64,000 nt of DNA from an uncultured Butyrivibrio sp. (lineage in GTDB: Bacteria > Bacillota > Clostridia > Lachnospirales > Lachnospiraceae), in contig NZ_CAMVPU010000014.1 of assembly GCF_947169445.1 (NCBI RefSeq), positions 23,651-87,650 on the forward strand, written 5' to 3'. The position numbers were made by a program, and so were the translations under genes. Positions 41,943-50,262 of the stretch are shown piece by piece. Each line of letters starts with the position of its first letter. Position 1 is the first letter of the stretch. The notes under the pieces are model-generated. The model was not told the origin of the DNA and did not search any database. It saw only the letters and a program-made list of their open reading frames with translations.

Positions 41943-43127
41943 ATGAAAATAGCAGTAGTTGGAACAGGATATGTTGGATTATCCAATTCAATTCTTTTAT
42001 CACAGTATAATGACGTTACGGCAGTGGATATCGTACCTGAGAAGGTTGATATGATCAATAACAGGAAATCTCCAATCGTGGACAAGGAGATTGAGGAGTA
42101 CCTTAAGAAGGATTCGCTACGACTTCATGCGACAACAGATGCTTCAAGTGCCTATGCTGATGCGGATTTTGTAATTGTTTCTACACCTACCAATTATGAT
42201 GAGAAGATGAATTATTTTGACACTTCTTCGGTTCTGAGCGTGGTAGATCAGGTGAGAAAAGAAAATCCGGATGCTTTTATTGTTATTAAGTCTACGATTC
42301 CGGTAGGATACACAGAGGAGCTTTCCGAGGAGTACCACACGGATCACATTCTTTTTTCACCGGAGTTTTTGAGAGAAGGACATGCTCTTTATGATAATCT
42401 TTATCCATCAAGAATAATTGTTGGATACGACACAGACAGTGAGGAGGCACAGGAGAAGGCGCAGTTGTTTGCGGGGCTTCTTAAGCAGGGTGCGTTAAAA
42501 GAAAATGTGCAGACTCTTTTCATGAATACAACAGAGGCGGAGTGTGTTAAGCTTTTTGCCAATACATTCCTTGCACTTAGAGTTTCATATTTTAATGAGC
42601 TGGATACCTACGCGGAGGTGAGAGGCCTTAATACCAAGAATATTATCCAGGGTGTATGCCTTGATCCTAGAATTGGCGATTTCTACAATAATCCATCCTT
42701 TGGATATGGCGGATATTGCCTGCCTAAGGATACGAAGCAGCTTCTGGCCAATTATGAAGATGTTCCGAATAACCTTATTACGGCAATTGTAGATGCTAAC
42801 AGGACGAGAAAAGACTTTATTGCTGACAGAATCTGGGCTCTGAAGCCCAAGAAAGTGGGCGTGTACAGGCTGACTATGAAGGCAGGATCCGATAATTTCC
42901 GTCAGTCAGCAATCCAGGGAATCATGAAGCGTATTAAGTCCCGTGGTATTGAGTGTGTTGTATATGAACCAACGCTGAAAGCTGATGATTTCTTTAATTC
43001 CAAGGTTGAGCGCGATCTTGAGAAGTTCAAGAAGGAGTGCGACTACATCATTGCAAACCGTCTTACTCCGGAACTTGAGGATGTGGTTGATAAGGTATAT
43101 ACGAGAGATCTTTTCGGAAATGAGTGA
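41943..43127 (+). CDS. ugd: UDP-glucose 6-dehydrogenase
   Basis: This enzyme oxidises UDP-glucose (or a related UDP-hexose) to the uronic acid for polysaccharide synthesis. The NAD-binding motif is GTGYVG (7-12). Family motifs are STPTNYDE near residue 81, FSPEFLREG near 138, the catalytic Cys259 in YGGYCLPKDTKQL, and a C-terminal UDP-binding domain (GVYRLTMKAGSDNFR). The 394-residue length fits the short bacterial form. It opens the main capsule region. Confidence 0.92.
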   Translation: MKIAVVGTGYVGLSNSILLSQYNDVTAVDIVPEKVDMINNRKSPIVDKEIEEYLKKDSLRLHATTDASSAYADADFVIVSTPTNYDEKMNYFDTSSVLSVVDQVRKENPDAFIVIKSTIPVGYTEELSEEYHTDHILFSPEFLREGHALYDNLYPSRIIVGYDTDSEEAQEKAQLFAGLLKQGALKENVQTLFMNTTEAECVKLFANTFLALRVSYFNELDTYAEVRGLNTKNIIQGVCLDPRIGDFYNNPSFGYGGYCLPKDTKQLLANYEDVPNNLITAIVDANRTRKDFIADRIWALKPKKVGVYRLTMKAGSDNFRQSAIQGIMKRIKSRGIECVVYEPTLKADDFFNSKVERDLEKFKKECDYIIANRLTPELEDVVDKVYTRDLFGNE

Positions 43128-43188
43128 TGAAGATCTGATTATTGTGTGCGTTTCTTGACTATTATAGCTATAAGAAAGAATTACAGCG

Positions 43189-43197
43189 TGGTATACT
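43189..43197 (+). promoter_or_regulatory. Extended -10 (TGGTATACT) before the GT2 gene
   Basis: The TGnTATACT pattern lies about 45 bases upstream of the GT2 start. No good -35 is present at 17 bases, although TTGACT is further upstream. Confidence 0.35.
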
Positions 43198-43241
43198 TTA
43201 GATTAGTACAAAATGAGTATTTATAAAGGGGTTAGTTGAAG

Positions 43242-44186
43242 ATGAAACTATCGCTGATAGTACCTTGCTATAATGAGCAGGAAGTGCTGCCGATTTTTTG
43301 TGAAGAAGTAACCAGAGTGGTAAAAGAACTTGATTATGAATATGAAGTTATCTTTGTGAATGACGGTTCTAAAGATGCCACGCTGGATATTTTGCAGGAA
43401 ATGTGCGACAAGAACTCTAATTTCAAATATATTTCTTTTTCCAGAAACTTTGGAAAAGAGGCAGCTATGTACGCTGGCTTTTGCAATGTGTCCGGAGACT
43501 ATGTGGCTGTAATGGATGCGGATTTACAGGATCCGCCGTCTTTACTTCCTGATATGCTGAAAATCATTGAATCAGGGGAGTATGACAGCGTAGCCACAAG
43601 GCGTGTCTCAAGAGTGGGAGAGCCGCCAATCCGTAGCTTTTTTGCAAGACAGTTTTATAAATTGATAAATAAGATATCCGATGCGGATATAGTTGATGGC
43701 GCTAGAGATTTTAGGCTCATGAAGCGTGAAATGGTTGATGCCATTGTTGCCATGGGAGAAGCTAACAGATTTTCCAAGGGTATATTTGGATGGATTGGAT
43801 TCAGAACCTATTGGATGCCGTATGAGAATAAAGAAAGAGCTGCAGGCGAAACAAAGTGGAATTTCTGGAAACTGTTTAAATATGCGGTTGATGGAATAAT
43901 CAACTTTTCACAGGTGCCTCTTAGTCTGGCTTCCTGGTTTGGACTGTTTATGACGGTCGTTGCGTTTTTGTTTATCATCTTTATCGTAGTCAGAAAGCTG
44001 ATATTTGGCGATCCTGTAAGTGGTTGGGCATCAACGATATGTGTAATTATCCTGATTGGCGGGATTCAGCTCTTTTCACTGGGAATCATGGGACAGTACA
44101 TTGCGAAAATGTACATGGAAGTTAAGAAAAGACCGCATTATATAGTCGGGAAGAGCAATATAGAGGGTGTTGATAAGATTCGATGA
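43242..44186 (+). CDS. GT2 polyprenyl-phosphate glycosyltransferase (GtrB/DPM1-like)
   Basis: The GT-A domain has VPCYNEQEVLP, VNDGSKDAT, the DxD motif in VMDADLQDPP and the QFYKLINKIS region. Two C-terminal transmembrane helices follow (about 230-300). This architecture belongs to enzymes that load a sugar onto undecaprenyl phosphate for later transfer outside the membrane. The start was set at ATG 43242 (MKLSLIVPCYN) with AAAGGGG 10 bases upstream; the longer frame uses TTG. Confidence 0.9.
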   Translation: MKLSLIVPCYNEQEVLPIFCEEVTRVVKELDYEYEVIFVNDGSKDATLDILQEMCDKNSNFKYISFSRNFGKEAAMYAGFCNVSGDYVAVMDADLQDPPSLLPDMLKIIESGEYDSVATRRVSRVGEPPIRSFFARQFYKLINKISDADIVDGARDFRLMKREMVDAIVAMGEANRFSKGIFGWIGFRTYWMPYENKERAAGETKWNFWKLFKYAVDGIINFSQVPLSLASWFGLFMTVVAFLFIIFIVVRKLIFGDPVSGWASTICVIILIGGIQLFSLGIMGQYIAKMYMEVKKRPHYIVGKSNIEGVDKIR

Positions 44187-44238
44187 TCAGGTAGCAATTG
44201 TTTCATTGGTGTGCTAGTGTTTATCAAAAGGAGGTTTT

Positions 44239-44802
44239 ATGGCAGAGAACAAGTGGAGATGCAGAGCAGAGGACTTAAAGGGAACAGAGACGGAAAAGAA
44301 CTTACAGGCAGCGTTTGCAGGTGAGTCGGAGGCTAGAAACAAGTATACATTCTTTGCGTCTAAGGCTAAGAAAGAGGGATATGTTCAGATTTCAAACATA
44401 TTCGCTGAGACGGCTGCTAATGAAAAAGAGCACGCTGAAATCTGGTACAAGATTCTGACCGGCATTGGAAGTACTGTAGACTGCCTTAAGGAGGCAGCTG
44501 ACGGCGAAGGCTATGAGTGGAAAGAGATGTATCCATCTTTTGCCAAAAAGGCGAGAGAAGAGGGCTTTGACGAGATTGCAGAACTGTTTGAGGGCGTGGC
44601 TGCAATTGAGAAGGAGCATGAGGAAAGGTACAGAAAGCTTCTTAAGAATGTTGAGGATAAGCTTGTTTTTTCACGTGATGGAGATTGCGTATGGCAGTGC
44701 AGCAACTGCGGTCATATAGTGATTGGCAAGGAAGCACCGGAGGTTTGCCCGGTTTGCAATCACCCTAGGGATTATTTCCAGCTTAAGGCGGAGAATTATT
44801 AA
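44239..44802 (+). CDS. rbr: Rubrerythrin
   Basis: This non-haem diiron peroxidase detoxifies peroxide in anaerobes. The ferritin-like domain carries the Glu/His ligands (FAGESEARNKY, AANEKEHAEIW, AAIEKEHEERY). A C-terminal rubredoxin domain has CSNC...CPVC (about 152-173). The 187-residue length is normal. A strong AAAGGAGG precedes the ATG. It sits among capsule genes with its own terminator downstream. Confidence 0.95.
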   Translation: MAENKWRCRAEDLKGTETEKNLQAAFAGESEARNKYTFFASKAKKEGYVQISNIFAETAANEKEHAEIWYKILTGIGSTVDCLKEAADGEGYEWKEMYPSFAKKAREEGFDEIAELFEGVAAIEKEHEERYRKLLKNVEDKLVFSRDGDCVWQCSNCGHIVIGKEAPEVCPVCNHPRDYFQLKAENY

Positions 44803-44879
44803 TTTGGCCGCGGTGAAGTTAGTTGTTTTAGATAATTGATTTTGATGCTATAAAAAAGATTATAATGAATAGAGTAGAA

Positions 44880-44918
44880 GGGCCATCATCTGCTAATTCG
44901 TGGGTGATGGCTCTTTTT
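44880..44918 (+). terminator. Intrinsic terminator after rubrerythrin
   Basis: The stem GGGCCATCATC / GGGTGATGGCTC (with G-U pairs) is followed by TTTTT. Confidence 0.85.
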
Positions 44919-44973
44919 ATTGTGTCTTATTTGTCCTCTGAAAATGACAGTTTGTGAAAAATGTGTGATTTTT

Positions 44974-45001
44974 TTGAAATTATATTAGTAATTTCTATAA
45001 T
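44974..45001 (+). promoter_or_regulatory. Upstream promoter of the radical SAM gene
   Basis: TTGAAA and TATAAT are separated by 16 bases, 75 bases before the start codon. It lies upstream of a second promoter at 45009-45037. Confidence 0.6.
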
Positions 45002-45008
45002 ATAGTAA

Positions 45009-45049
45009 TTGCACTTATCTCAAAGAAGTTGTATACTTTTGCGGAAAAG
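45009..45049 (+). promoter_or_regulatory. Second promoter with TTGCGGA start element
   Basis: TTGCAC, 17 bases, then TATACT, immediately followed by TTTGCGGAAAAG in the expected initiation zone. The same TATACTyTTGCGGA arrangement precedes the acyltransferase gene at 52502. Confidence 0.55.
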
Positions 45050-45074
45050 TTTTTTGAGATGAGGAGATTGTGAA

Positions 45075-46247
45075 ATGGCTGAGAAAAAGTTAAATGGAAC
45101 AGTAATTGTAACATACAGATGCAACGCACGCTGCTCTATGTGTAATAGATATAAGGCACCTAGTAAGCCTGAGGAAGAGATTTCAATTGAGACTATCAAG
45201 AAGCTTCCTAAGATGTATTTTACCAACATCACAGGTGGTGAGCCTTTCATCAGAACAGATATTAAGGATATCGTAAGAGAACTTTACAAGAAATCAGATC
45301 GTATCGTTATTTCTACAAACGGTTTCTTTACAGATAGAATTGTTGACCTTTGTAAGGAATTCCCACAGATTGGTATTCGTATTTCTATCGAAGGTCTTGA
45401 GAATACTAACAACGAGATCAGAGGTCTCGAGAATGGTTATCAGAGAGGATATCAGACTCTTAAGACTCTTCGTGAGATGGGCATGAAGGACGTTGGATTT
45501 GGTATGACAGTTCAGGATAAGAATGCACCTGACCTTGTACCTCTTTACAAGCTTTCAGACGAGATGGGAATGGAGTTTGCTACAGCTTCTCTTCACAACA
45601 GTTTCTATTTCGTAGAAGCTAAGAACATCATCAAGGATCGTCCTATGGTTGCTCAGAACTTCGAGAACCTTGTTAATGAGCTTCTTGCCAGCAAGAGCCC
45701 TAAGAAGTGGTTCAGAGCATATTTCAACCATGGACTTATCAACTATATTTATGGACAGAAGAGACTTCTTCCTTGTGATATGTCTTTTGACACATTCTTC
45801 ATCGATCCTTATGGAGACGTTATGCCATGTAACGGAACTAAGGATAAAGAGGTTATGGGTAACCTTAATGAACAGAGCTGGGATGAGCTTTGGAGTTCAC
45901 CTGAGGCTGAGGCAGTTCGTAAGAAGGTTCGCTGCTGTGACAGAGATTGCTGGATGATCGGTTCTGTTTCTCCTGCAATGCACAAGTATATCTGGGTTCC
46001 TATGTGGTGGGTAATCCGTCATAAGGCTAAGTTCTGGACCAAGAAGAAGTACAGCATGTACGAGAACAAGATTGTACGCGATTTCCGTGACGGTAAAGTT
46101 TCTAAGGAGGAACTTGATAAGTGCAGCACATGCGATATGTGTGCAACTGTTAATAATGGTCTTTCAGCTGCTTCAATGGAACAGCTTAAGGACAAGACCG
46201 GTGAAGAGATTGTTGATGCTGATATCGCAGCACAGATGAATAATTAA
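45075..46247 (+). CDS. Radical SAM/SPASM protein in the capsule region
   Basis: The 4Fe-4S SAM cluster motif is CNARCSMC (Cys16, Cys20, Cys23). A TNITGGEPF segment (GGE motif) and STNGFF follow. SPASM-type cysteines are present (LLPCDMSFDTF, VMPCNGT, RCCDRDCW), and a further CSTCDMC lies near the C-terminus. It is 390 residues long. Codon use is nearly as biased as in ribosomal genes, unlike the AT-rich capsule genes around it, implying high expression. Radical SAM proteins in capsule loci are often of unknown substrate. A role in sugar or peptide modification is open. Confidence 0.85.
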   Translation: MAEKKLNGTVIVTYRCNARCSMCNRYKAPSKPEEEISIETIKKLPKMYFTNITGGEPFIRTDIKDIVRELYKKSDRIVISTNGFFTDRIVDLCKEFPQIGIRISIEGLENTNNEIRGLENGYQRGYQTLKTLREMGMKDVGFGMTVQDKNAPDLVPLYKLSDEMGMEFATASLHNSFYFVEAKNIIKDRPMVAQNFENLVNELLASKSPKKWFRAYFNHGLINYIYGQKRLLPCDMSFDTFFIDPYGDVMPCNGTKDKEVMGNLNEQSWDELWSSPEAEAVRKKVRCCDRDCWMIGSVSPAMHKYIWVPMWWVIRHKAKFWTKKKYSMYENKIVRDFRDGKVSKEELDKCSTCDMCATVNNGLSAASMEQLKDKTGEEIVDADIAAQMNN

Positions 46248-46274
46248 GAATAGAATCATAAGATATTTGCCTTT

Positions 46275-46336
46275 ATTCCGCAAAAGTTGTCTATGTTCTT
46301 GGATAAAGAGTCAAGAATAAGGCAGTTTTGCGGAAT
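46275..46336 (+). promoter_or_regulatory. Structured intergenic element (11-bp inverted repeat with inner stem)
   Basis: ATTCCGCAAAA and TTTTGCGGAAT are perfect inverted repeats 40 bases apart. Between them TTCTTG/CAAGAA can pair. An alternative pairing GCCTTTATT/AATAAGGC overlaps the left arm. It ends 21 bases before the GT4 start and its right arm contains TTGCGGAATAG. Confidence 0.5.
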
Positions 46337-46357
46337 AGTTTCTATATGGGAGAATGA

Positions 46358-47560
46358 ATGATGAGAGTTTTGATGGTTAACAAATTTCTGTATCCAAACG
46401 GGGGATCAGAGACATATATATTTAAGCTTGGCGAAGCACTTACTGCTAAGGGACATGAGGTTCAGTTTTTTGGTATGGAACATGAGGGCAGATGCGTAGG
46501 AAACGCAGTAAATGCCTACACTTCTGACATGGATTTCCATAATGCAAGCAAACTGGAGAAGATGACATATCCTCTTAAAACAATTTATTCCAAAGAGGCT
46601 CGTCAGAAGATCAGATTGGTTTTAGATAATTTTAAGCCTGACGTTGTACATCTTAATAACTTTAACTACCAGCTTACACCATCAATCATCCTGGAGGTGG
46701 TTAAGTGGAGAAAAGATACCGGACATGCCTGTAAGATTGTATTTACAGCTCATGATTATCAGCTTGTTTGCCCTAACCATATGTGCAACAACCCCAATAC
46801 ACATGAGAACTGTGAGAAATGTCTTGGCGGACATTTCATGAACTGCACAAAGGGTAAATGTATTCACGGAAGTACTGCTAAGAGTTTCATTGGAACACTT
46901 GAAGCTTCTTTTTGGAAACTTAATGGCGCTTATAAATATATTGATACCTTTATCTGCTGCAGTAAGTTTATGAAGAGCAAATTAGATTCAAATCCTCTTT
47001 TTGCTTCTAAGACAGTAGCAATTCATAATTTCCTTGATGAGATACCGTGGAAAGAGGTGGGAAAAGAGGATTATGTTCTTTACTTTGGCAGATATTCTGA
47101 AGAAAAGGGAATTAGAACTCTTATAGAGGCTGCTAAGAGACTGCCGGATGTAACCTTTATTTTTGCCGGAAAAGGACCTCTTGAAGACCTGGTAGATAAT
47201 GTCGAAAATATCAAGAACGTGGGCTTTAAGAGCGGAGAAGAGCTTGAGAATCTGATTCGCAAAGCAAGAGTTTCCGTATATCCTTCAGAATGGTATGAGA
47301 ACTGTCCGTTTTCAGTAATGGAGTCACAGCTGTATGGTACACCGGTAATCGGAGCCAATATCGGTGGTATTCCTGAACTTATCAGAGTGGGTGAGACAGG
47401 TCTTTTATATAAGAGCGGAGACGTGGATGCTCTGTGTGATGCAATCCATGAGATCTGGCAGGATGATGCTAAGGCTGGCAAGATGCATGAGGCATGTAAG
47501 GAGCTGAGCTTTGATACTATTGATGAGTATCTGGAGAAGCTGCTTAAGATTTATGGATGA
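46358..47560 (+). CDS. GT4 glycosyltransferase
   Basis: This 400-residue GT-B enzyme opens MRVLMVNKFLYPNGGSETYIFKLGEAL, with the Gly-rich acceptor loop. A Cys-rich insertion around residues 140-175 (CPNHMCNNPNTHENCEKC, then CTKGKC) is typical of one GT4 subgroup. The donor site has LYFGRYSEEKGI and PSEWYENCPFSVMESQLYG. ATG ATG makes the exact start ambiguous by one codon. GGGAG lies upstream. The sugar is unknown. Confidence 0.88.
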   Translation: MMRVLMVNKFLYPNGGSETYIFKLGEALTAKGHEVQFFGMEHEGRCVGNAVNAYTSDMDFHNASKLEKMTYPLKTIYSKEARQKIRLVLDNFKPDVVHLNNFNYQLTPSIILEVVKWRKDTGHACKIVFTAHDYQLVCPNHMCNNPNTHENCEKCLGGHFMNCTKGKCIHGSTAKSFIGTLEASFWKLNGAYKYIDTFICCSKFMKSKLDSNPLFASKTVAIHNFLDEIPWKEVGKEDYVLYFGRYSEEKGIRTLIEAAKRLPDVTFIFAGKGPLEDLVDNVENIKNVGFKSGEELENLIRKARVSVYPSEWYENCPFSVMESQLYGTPVIGANIGGIPELIRVGETGLLYKSGDVDALCDAIHEIWQDDAKAGKMHEACKELSFDTIDEYLEKLLKIYG

Positions 47561-47624
47561 TTTTAGCATTGAGAAATCATAGTAATATAGAAATATTTAT
47601 TTAGATGTGTATAAAACGAAAGAT

Positions 47625-47655
47625 GGTGATGACGTTGCGTTGTCATCATCTTTTT
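47625..47655 (+). terminator. Intrinsic terminator after the GT4 gene
   Basis: The stem GGTGATGAC/GTCATCATC is followed by TTTTTC. Confidence 0.8.
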
Positions 47656-47866
47656 CTTTCTTAAGAAAGTCTTAAAGATTTTCGACGGTTTTTCTTAATA
47701 ATTTTGTGTTAACATAAATTCTGTTGATCTGCTCCGTTCGGGGCAAATGGTTATCTGGATGGTGCGTATATGCGCCTGCTGCAGCAATCACGATAATCCA
47801 TAATTCCATATTGTTTTGCAAAACGAACACATAATGACTATAGGAAAGAGAGGTGATATACTCTAG
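47656..47866 (+). promoter_or_regulatory. Leader region of the nuclease-like gene with CTTAA repeats and palindromes
   Basis: Within the 306-base gap after the GT4 gene, after its terminator, CTTAA recurs at 47660 and 47671 (11-bp period) and again at 47694. GTTTTGCAAAAC at 47813-47824 is a perfect 12-bp palindrome. No gene is seen. No clear -35/-10 pair was identified. Confidence 0.4.
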
Positions 47867-48742
47867 ATGAGTACACAAAAAGAAAATGAGGACAAGGGCA
47901 TCATTGATTGGCATTCTGGTTTTGAGGGTAGCCTGAGGCTAATTCTCAGAGAATATAAAGGTTTCATTGATATTACCCGAGAATATCCACTTTCAATGGA
48001 GCCGCTTAAAATGGATTTTCTAGTGCTGAAAAATGATACAGGTGTATATATTGATAATGCTGTAGGCAGAGGCTTTTTGAAGCATAATATCATAGAATAT
48101 AAAAGTCCTGATGATGAACTTAATATTGATGTTATATGGAAAACGATAGGTTATGCCGGAATATATAAGAGCCTTGGCAACACAGTTAATGAGATTAAGG
48201 CTGAAGAACTGACAATTACAATATTTAGAGTACGAAAACCGGTAGCGTTGTTCAAATTATTGGATCATAATGGATATATTGTTGAAAATGAAGAACCAGG
48301 AGTTTATCAGATTCATGGGATTGTAAGTATTCCGCTGAGAATTGTAGTAATCAGGGAATTGGAAGACGACAAGCTAAGTGCAATGAAAATAATGAAAAGG
48401 AATGCTAAGCCTTTAGATATTGAGAAATTTTTACAAGAAGCCAAAGACTATGAGGATTTAGAAGACAAACGGTCAGCAGACGCGGTATTACAGGTGAGTG
48501 CAAACGTTAATAAGGAATTGTACGAGAGATTGAGAGGTGACGAAAAAATGTGTGAAGCATTGAAAGAGATAATGGCGGAAGACCTTAAAAAGGCTGAGGC
48601 GCAGGGGGTAGAGAAGATTAACAAGCTGATTCTTGTATTAACGGAGGAGAAAAGATATGATGACCTGGCAAGAGCGGCTCAGGAGCCTTCCTATCAGGCT
48701 CAACTTATTCGAGAACTTGTTGATCCGAATTATAAAGGTTGA
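47867..48742 (+). CDS. PD-(D/E)XK-like protein sharing its C-terminus with the Rpn-like gene
   Basis: This is a 291-residue protein. The N-terminal half contains LKMDFLVLKND and HNIIEYKSPDDEL, which fit the D...E-x-K pattern of PD-(D/E)XK nucleases. A middle beta region follows. The C-terminal helices (INKLILVLTEEKRYDDLARAAQEPSYQAQLIRE) match in pattern the end of the protein at 40734. It is probably a mobile, Lachnospiraceae-expanded family, and nuclease activity is inferred. GAGAGGTG lies upstream of the ATG. Confidence 0.65.
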   Translation: MSTQKENEDKGIIDWHSGFEGSLRLILREYKGFIDITREYPLSMEPLKMDFLVLKNDTGVYIDNAVGRGFLKHNIIEYKSPDDELNIDVIWKTIGYAGIYKSLGNTVNEIKAEELTITIFRVRKPVALFKLLDHNGYIVENEEPGVYQIHGIVSIPLRIVVIRELEDDKLSAMKIMKRNAKPLDIEKFLQEAKDYEDLEDKRSADAVLQVSANVNKELYERLRGDEKMCEALKEIMAEDLKKAEAQGVEKINKLILVLTEEKRYDDLARAAQEPSYQAQLIRELVDPNYKG

Positions 48743-48832
48743 ATTGGGAGTATAGAGTCTTGACATTCTGAACTATTATTCATAAAATGGAAACCGACTT
48801 TTTGTTTTAATTTTATTTTGAGATAATAGATT

Positions 48833-50077
48833 ATGAATGCAGTAGAAAAAGATTTTATTGAGCTTACCAGAAGGGCCATCAACTGCGAATACGCTGATGA
48901 TGGCTTTTTTGATGAAACAAATTGGGAAGAGGTATTTGAGTTGGCTTGCAGGAACAGCCTCGCAGCTGTTCTTTTTGATGCAGCAAAGAGCTGTAAATCT
49001 CTTCCTGAGGAGATAAGAAAAAAATGGGATGTATATAAATTCCAGACATTTATGCGTCAGACAGCACATTTTCAGTCGCTTGTAGAAGTGGTAAATGGTC
49101 TTAAGGATGCCGGGATAGACTATGCGGTATTTAAAGGACAGGCTATTTCTGAATGTTATCCTAAGCCTTCATACAGATCATCCTGTGATTCGGATATTTT
49201 GGTCAGCCCTGATGATAGAGAACGTGCTACAGAAATCATCAAAGCACATGGTTATGATTATGTCGGCGGCAAGGAAGATAAGGAATTAACCTTTGATAAT
49301 GCTCAGAATGGGCATGTTATAGAACTCCATACCACTGTGTTTGAAAACTATGAAGGTATTAAAATCGACATTCTTTCAAAAGCTAATCTTAATGGCCCTG
49401 AACATAGAATAGATATGAATGTAAATGGTAAGACCATTAGAACTATGGGTGTTGATGAGCATCTCGTTTATCAGATGTATCACCTTTTAAAGCATTTTAT
49501 GCTTGAAGGGGCTTCTGTCAGGTTCTTTACTGATTTTACACTTTTTATCAATAATAATCTTGATAAACTTCATTTTAATTTCTTTTGGAAGTGGATGGAT
49601 AGATGTGGTTATAGCACATTCTGCCAGAACTTTTTTACTATCTGTGTTAGGTATTTTGGTATGGATGCGTCGATTCTAAAAGGTCGCAAGTTTAAAACTA
49701 AAGAAGAAGTCCTTGAGTCAATAATATTGGATTTTATCTATAAGGGTGATATAGAGCATGTGAGACAGAATTCCTGGCAGCTTATTTATGCTTTCGCCCC
49801 ATATCTTGTTGGAGAGAAATCTGAATTTGAAGGAAAAACGAAGGAAAAAATAAAGTTTATTTTCCCAATGCCGCAGGATTTGGATGAATACTATGGTTAT
49901 GCCAAGAAGATGCCTATACTTCTTCCGATAGCCTGGATACACAGGCTTGTAAGAAGAAGCTATTTACAGGTGAAAAATAGAAAAGCTGGATTATATTCTG
50001 CTACGCAGAAAATGGAATTGATTAATTCTAGACTTGATTTATTTAGTTCTGTGGGACTTATTGATAAAGAAGAATAA
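48833..50077 (+). CDS. Nucleotidyltransferase-family protein (NTP_transf_5 type)
   Basis: This 414-residue protein has an FKGQAISECYP and SSCDSDILV segment, the pattern of the NTP_transf_5 family found in many lasso-peptide clusters, including paeninodin-type ones, where it may modify the phosphorylated Ser. It lies 8.4 kb downstream of the precursors, separated by capsule genes and the two nuclease-like genes, so it may be a displaced member or serve something else. The ribosome site is weak. A terminator lies 78 bases downstream. Confidence 0.75.
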   Translation: MNAVEKDFIELTRRAINCEYADDGFFDETNWEEVFELACRNSLAAVLFDAAKSCKSLPEEIRKKWDVYKFQTFMRQTAHFQSLVEVVNGLKDAGIDYAVFKGQAISECYPKPSYRSSCDSDILVSPDDRERATEIIKAHGYDYVGGKEDKELTFDNAQNGHVIELHTTVFENYEGIKIDILSKANLNGPEHRIDMNVNGKTIRTMGVDEHLVYQMYHLLKHFMLEGASVRFFTDFTLFINNNLDKLHFNFFWKWMDRCGYSTFCQNFFTICVRYFGMDASILKGRKFKTKEEVLESIILDFIYKGDIEHVRQNSWQLIYAFAPYLVGEKSEFEGKTKEKIKFIFPMPQDLDEYYGYAKKMPILLPIAWIHRLVRRSYLQVKNRKAGLYSATQKMELINSRLDLFSSVGLIDKEE

Positions 50078-50154
50078 ATTCATAGTAAGACTAAGACAAA
50101 AAGCCTTACTAAAAAATACTGAGAGAAATGAAATCACGAATATAGATCAAGATA

Positions 50155-50195
50155 CCAAATGGGAGTTCTGTAATGGACTCCTATTTGGCTTTTTA
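50155..50195 (+). terminator. Intrinsic terminator after the nucleotidyltransferase gene
   Basis: The stem CCAAAT.GGAGT/ACTCC.ATTTGG is followed by CTTTTT. Confidence 0.88.
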
Positions 50196-50262
50196 AGCGA
50201 CTGCTAACTTGCTAAATAATCATGATTATTGTAAAATTCTCATTGGCTTTTTCGGGAGATAT

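Noticed and set aside
47561..47866. Short gene or second lasso precursor in the 300-base gap
   Set aside because: No short frame with a ribosome site and a leader like A1/A2 is present; only a terminator, CTTAA repeats and a palindrome were seen.
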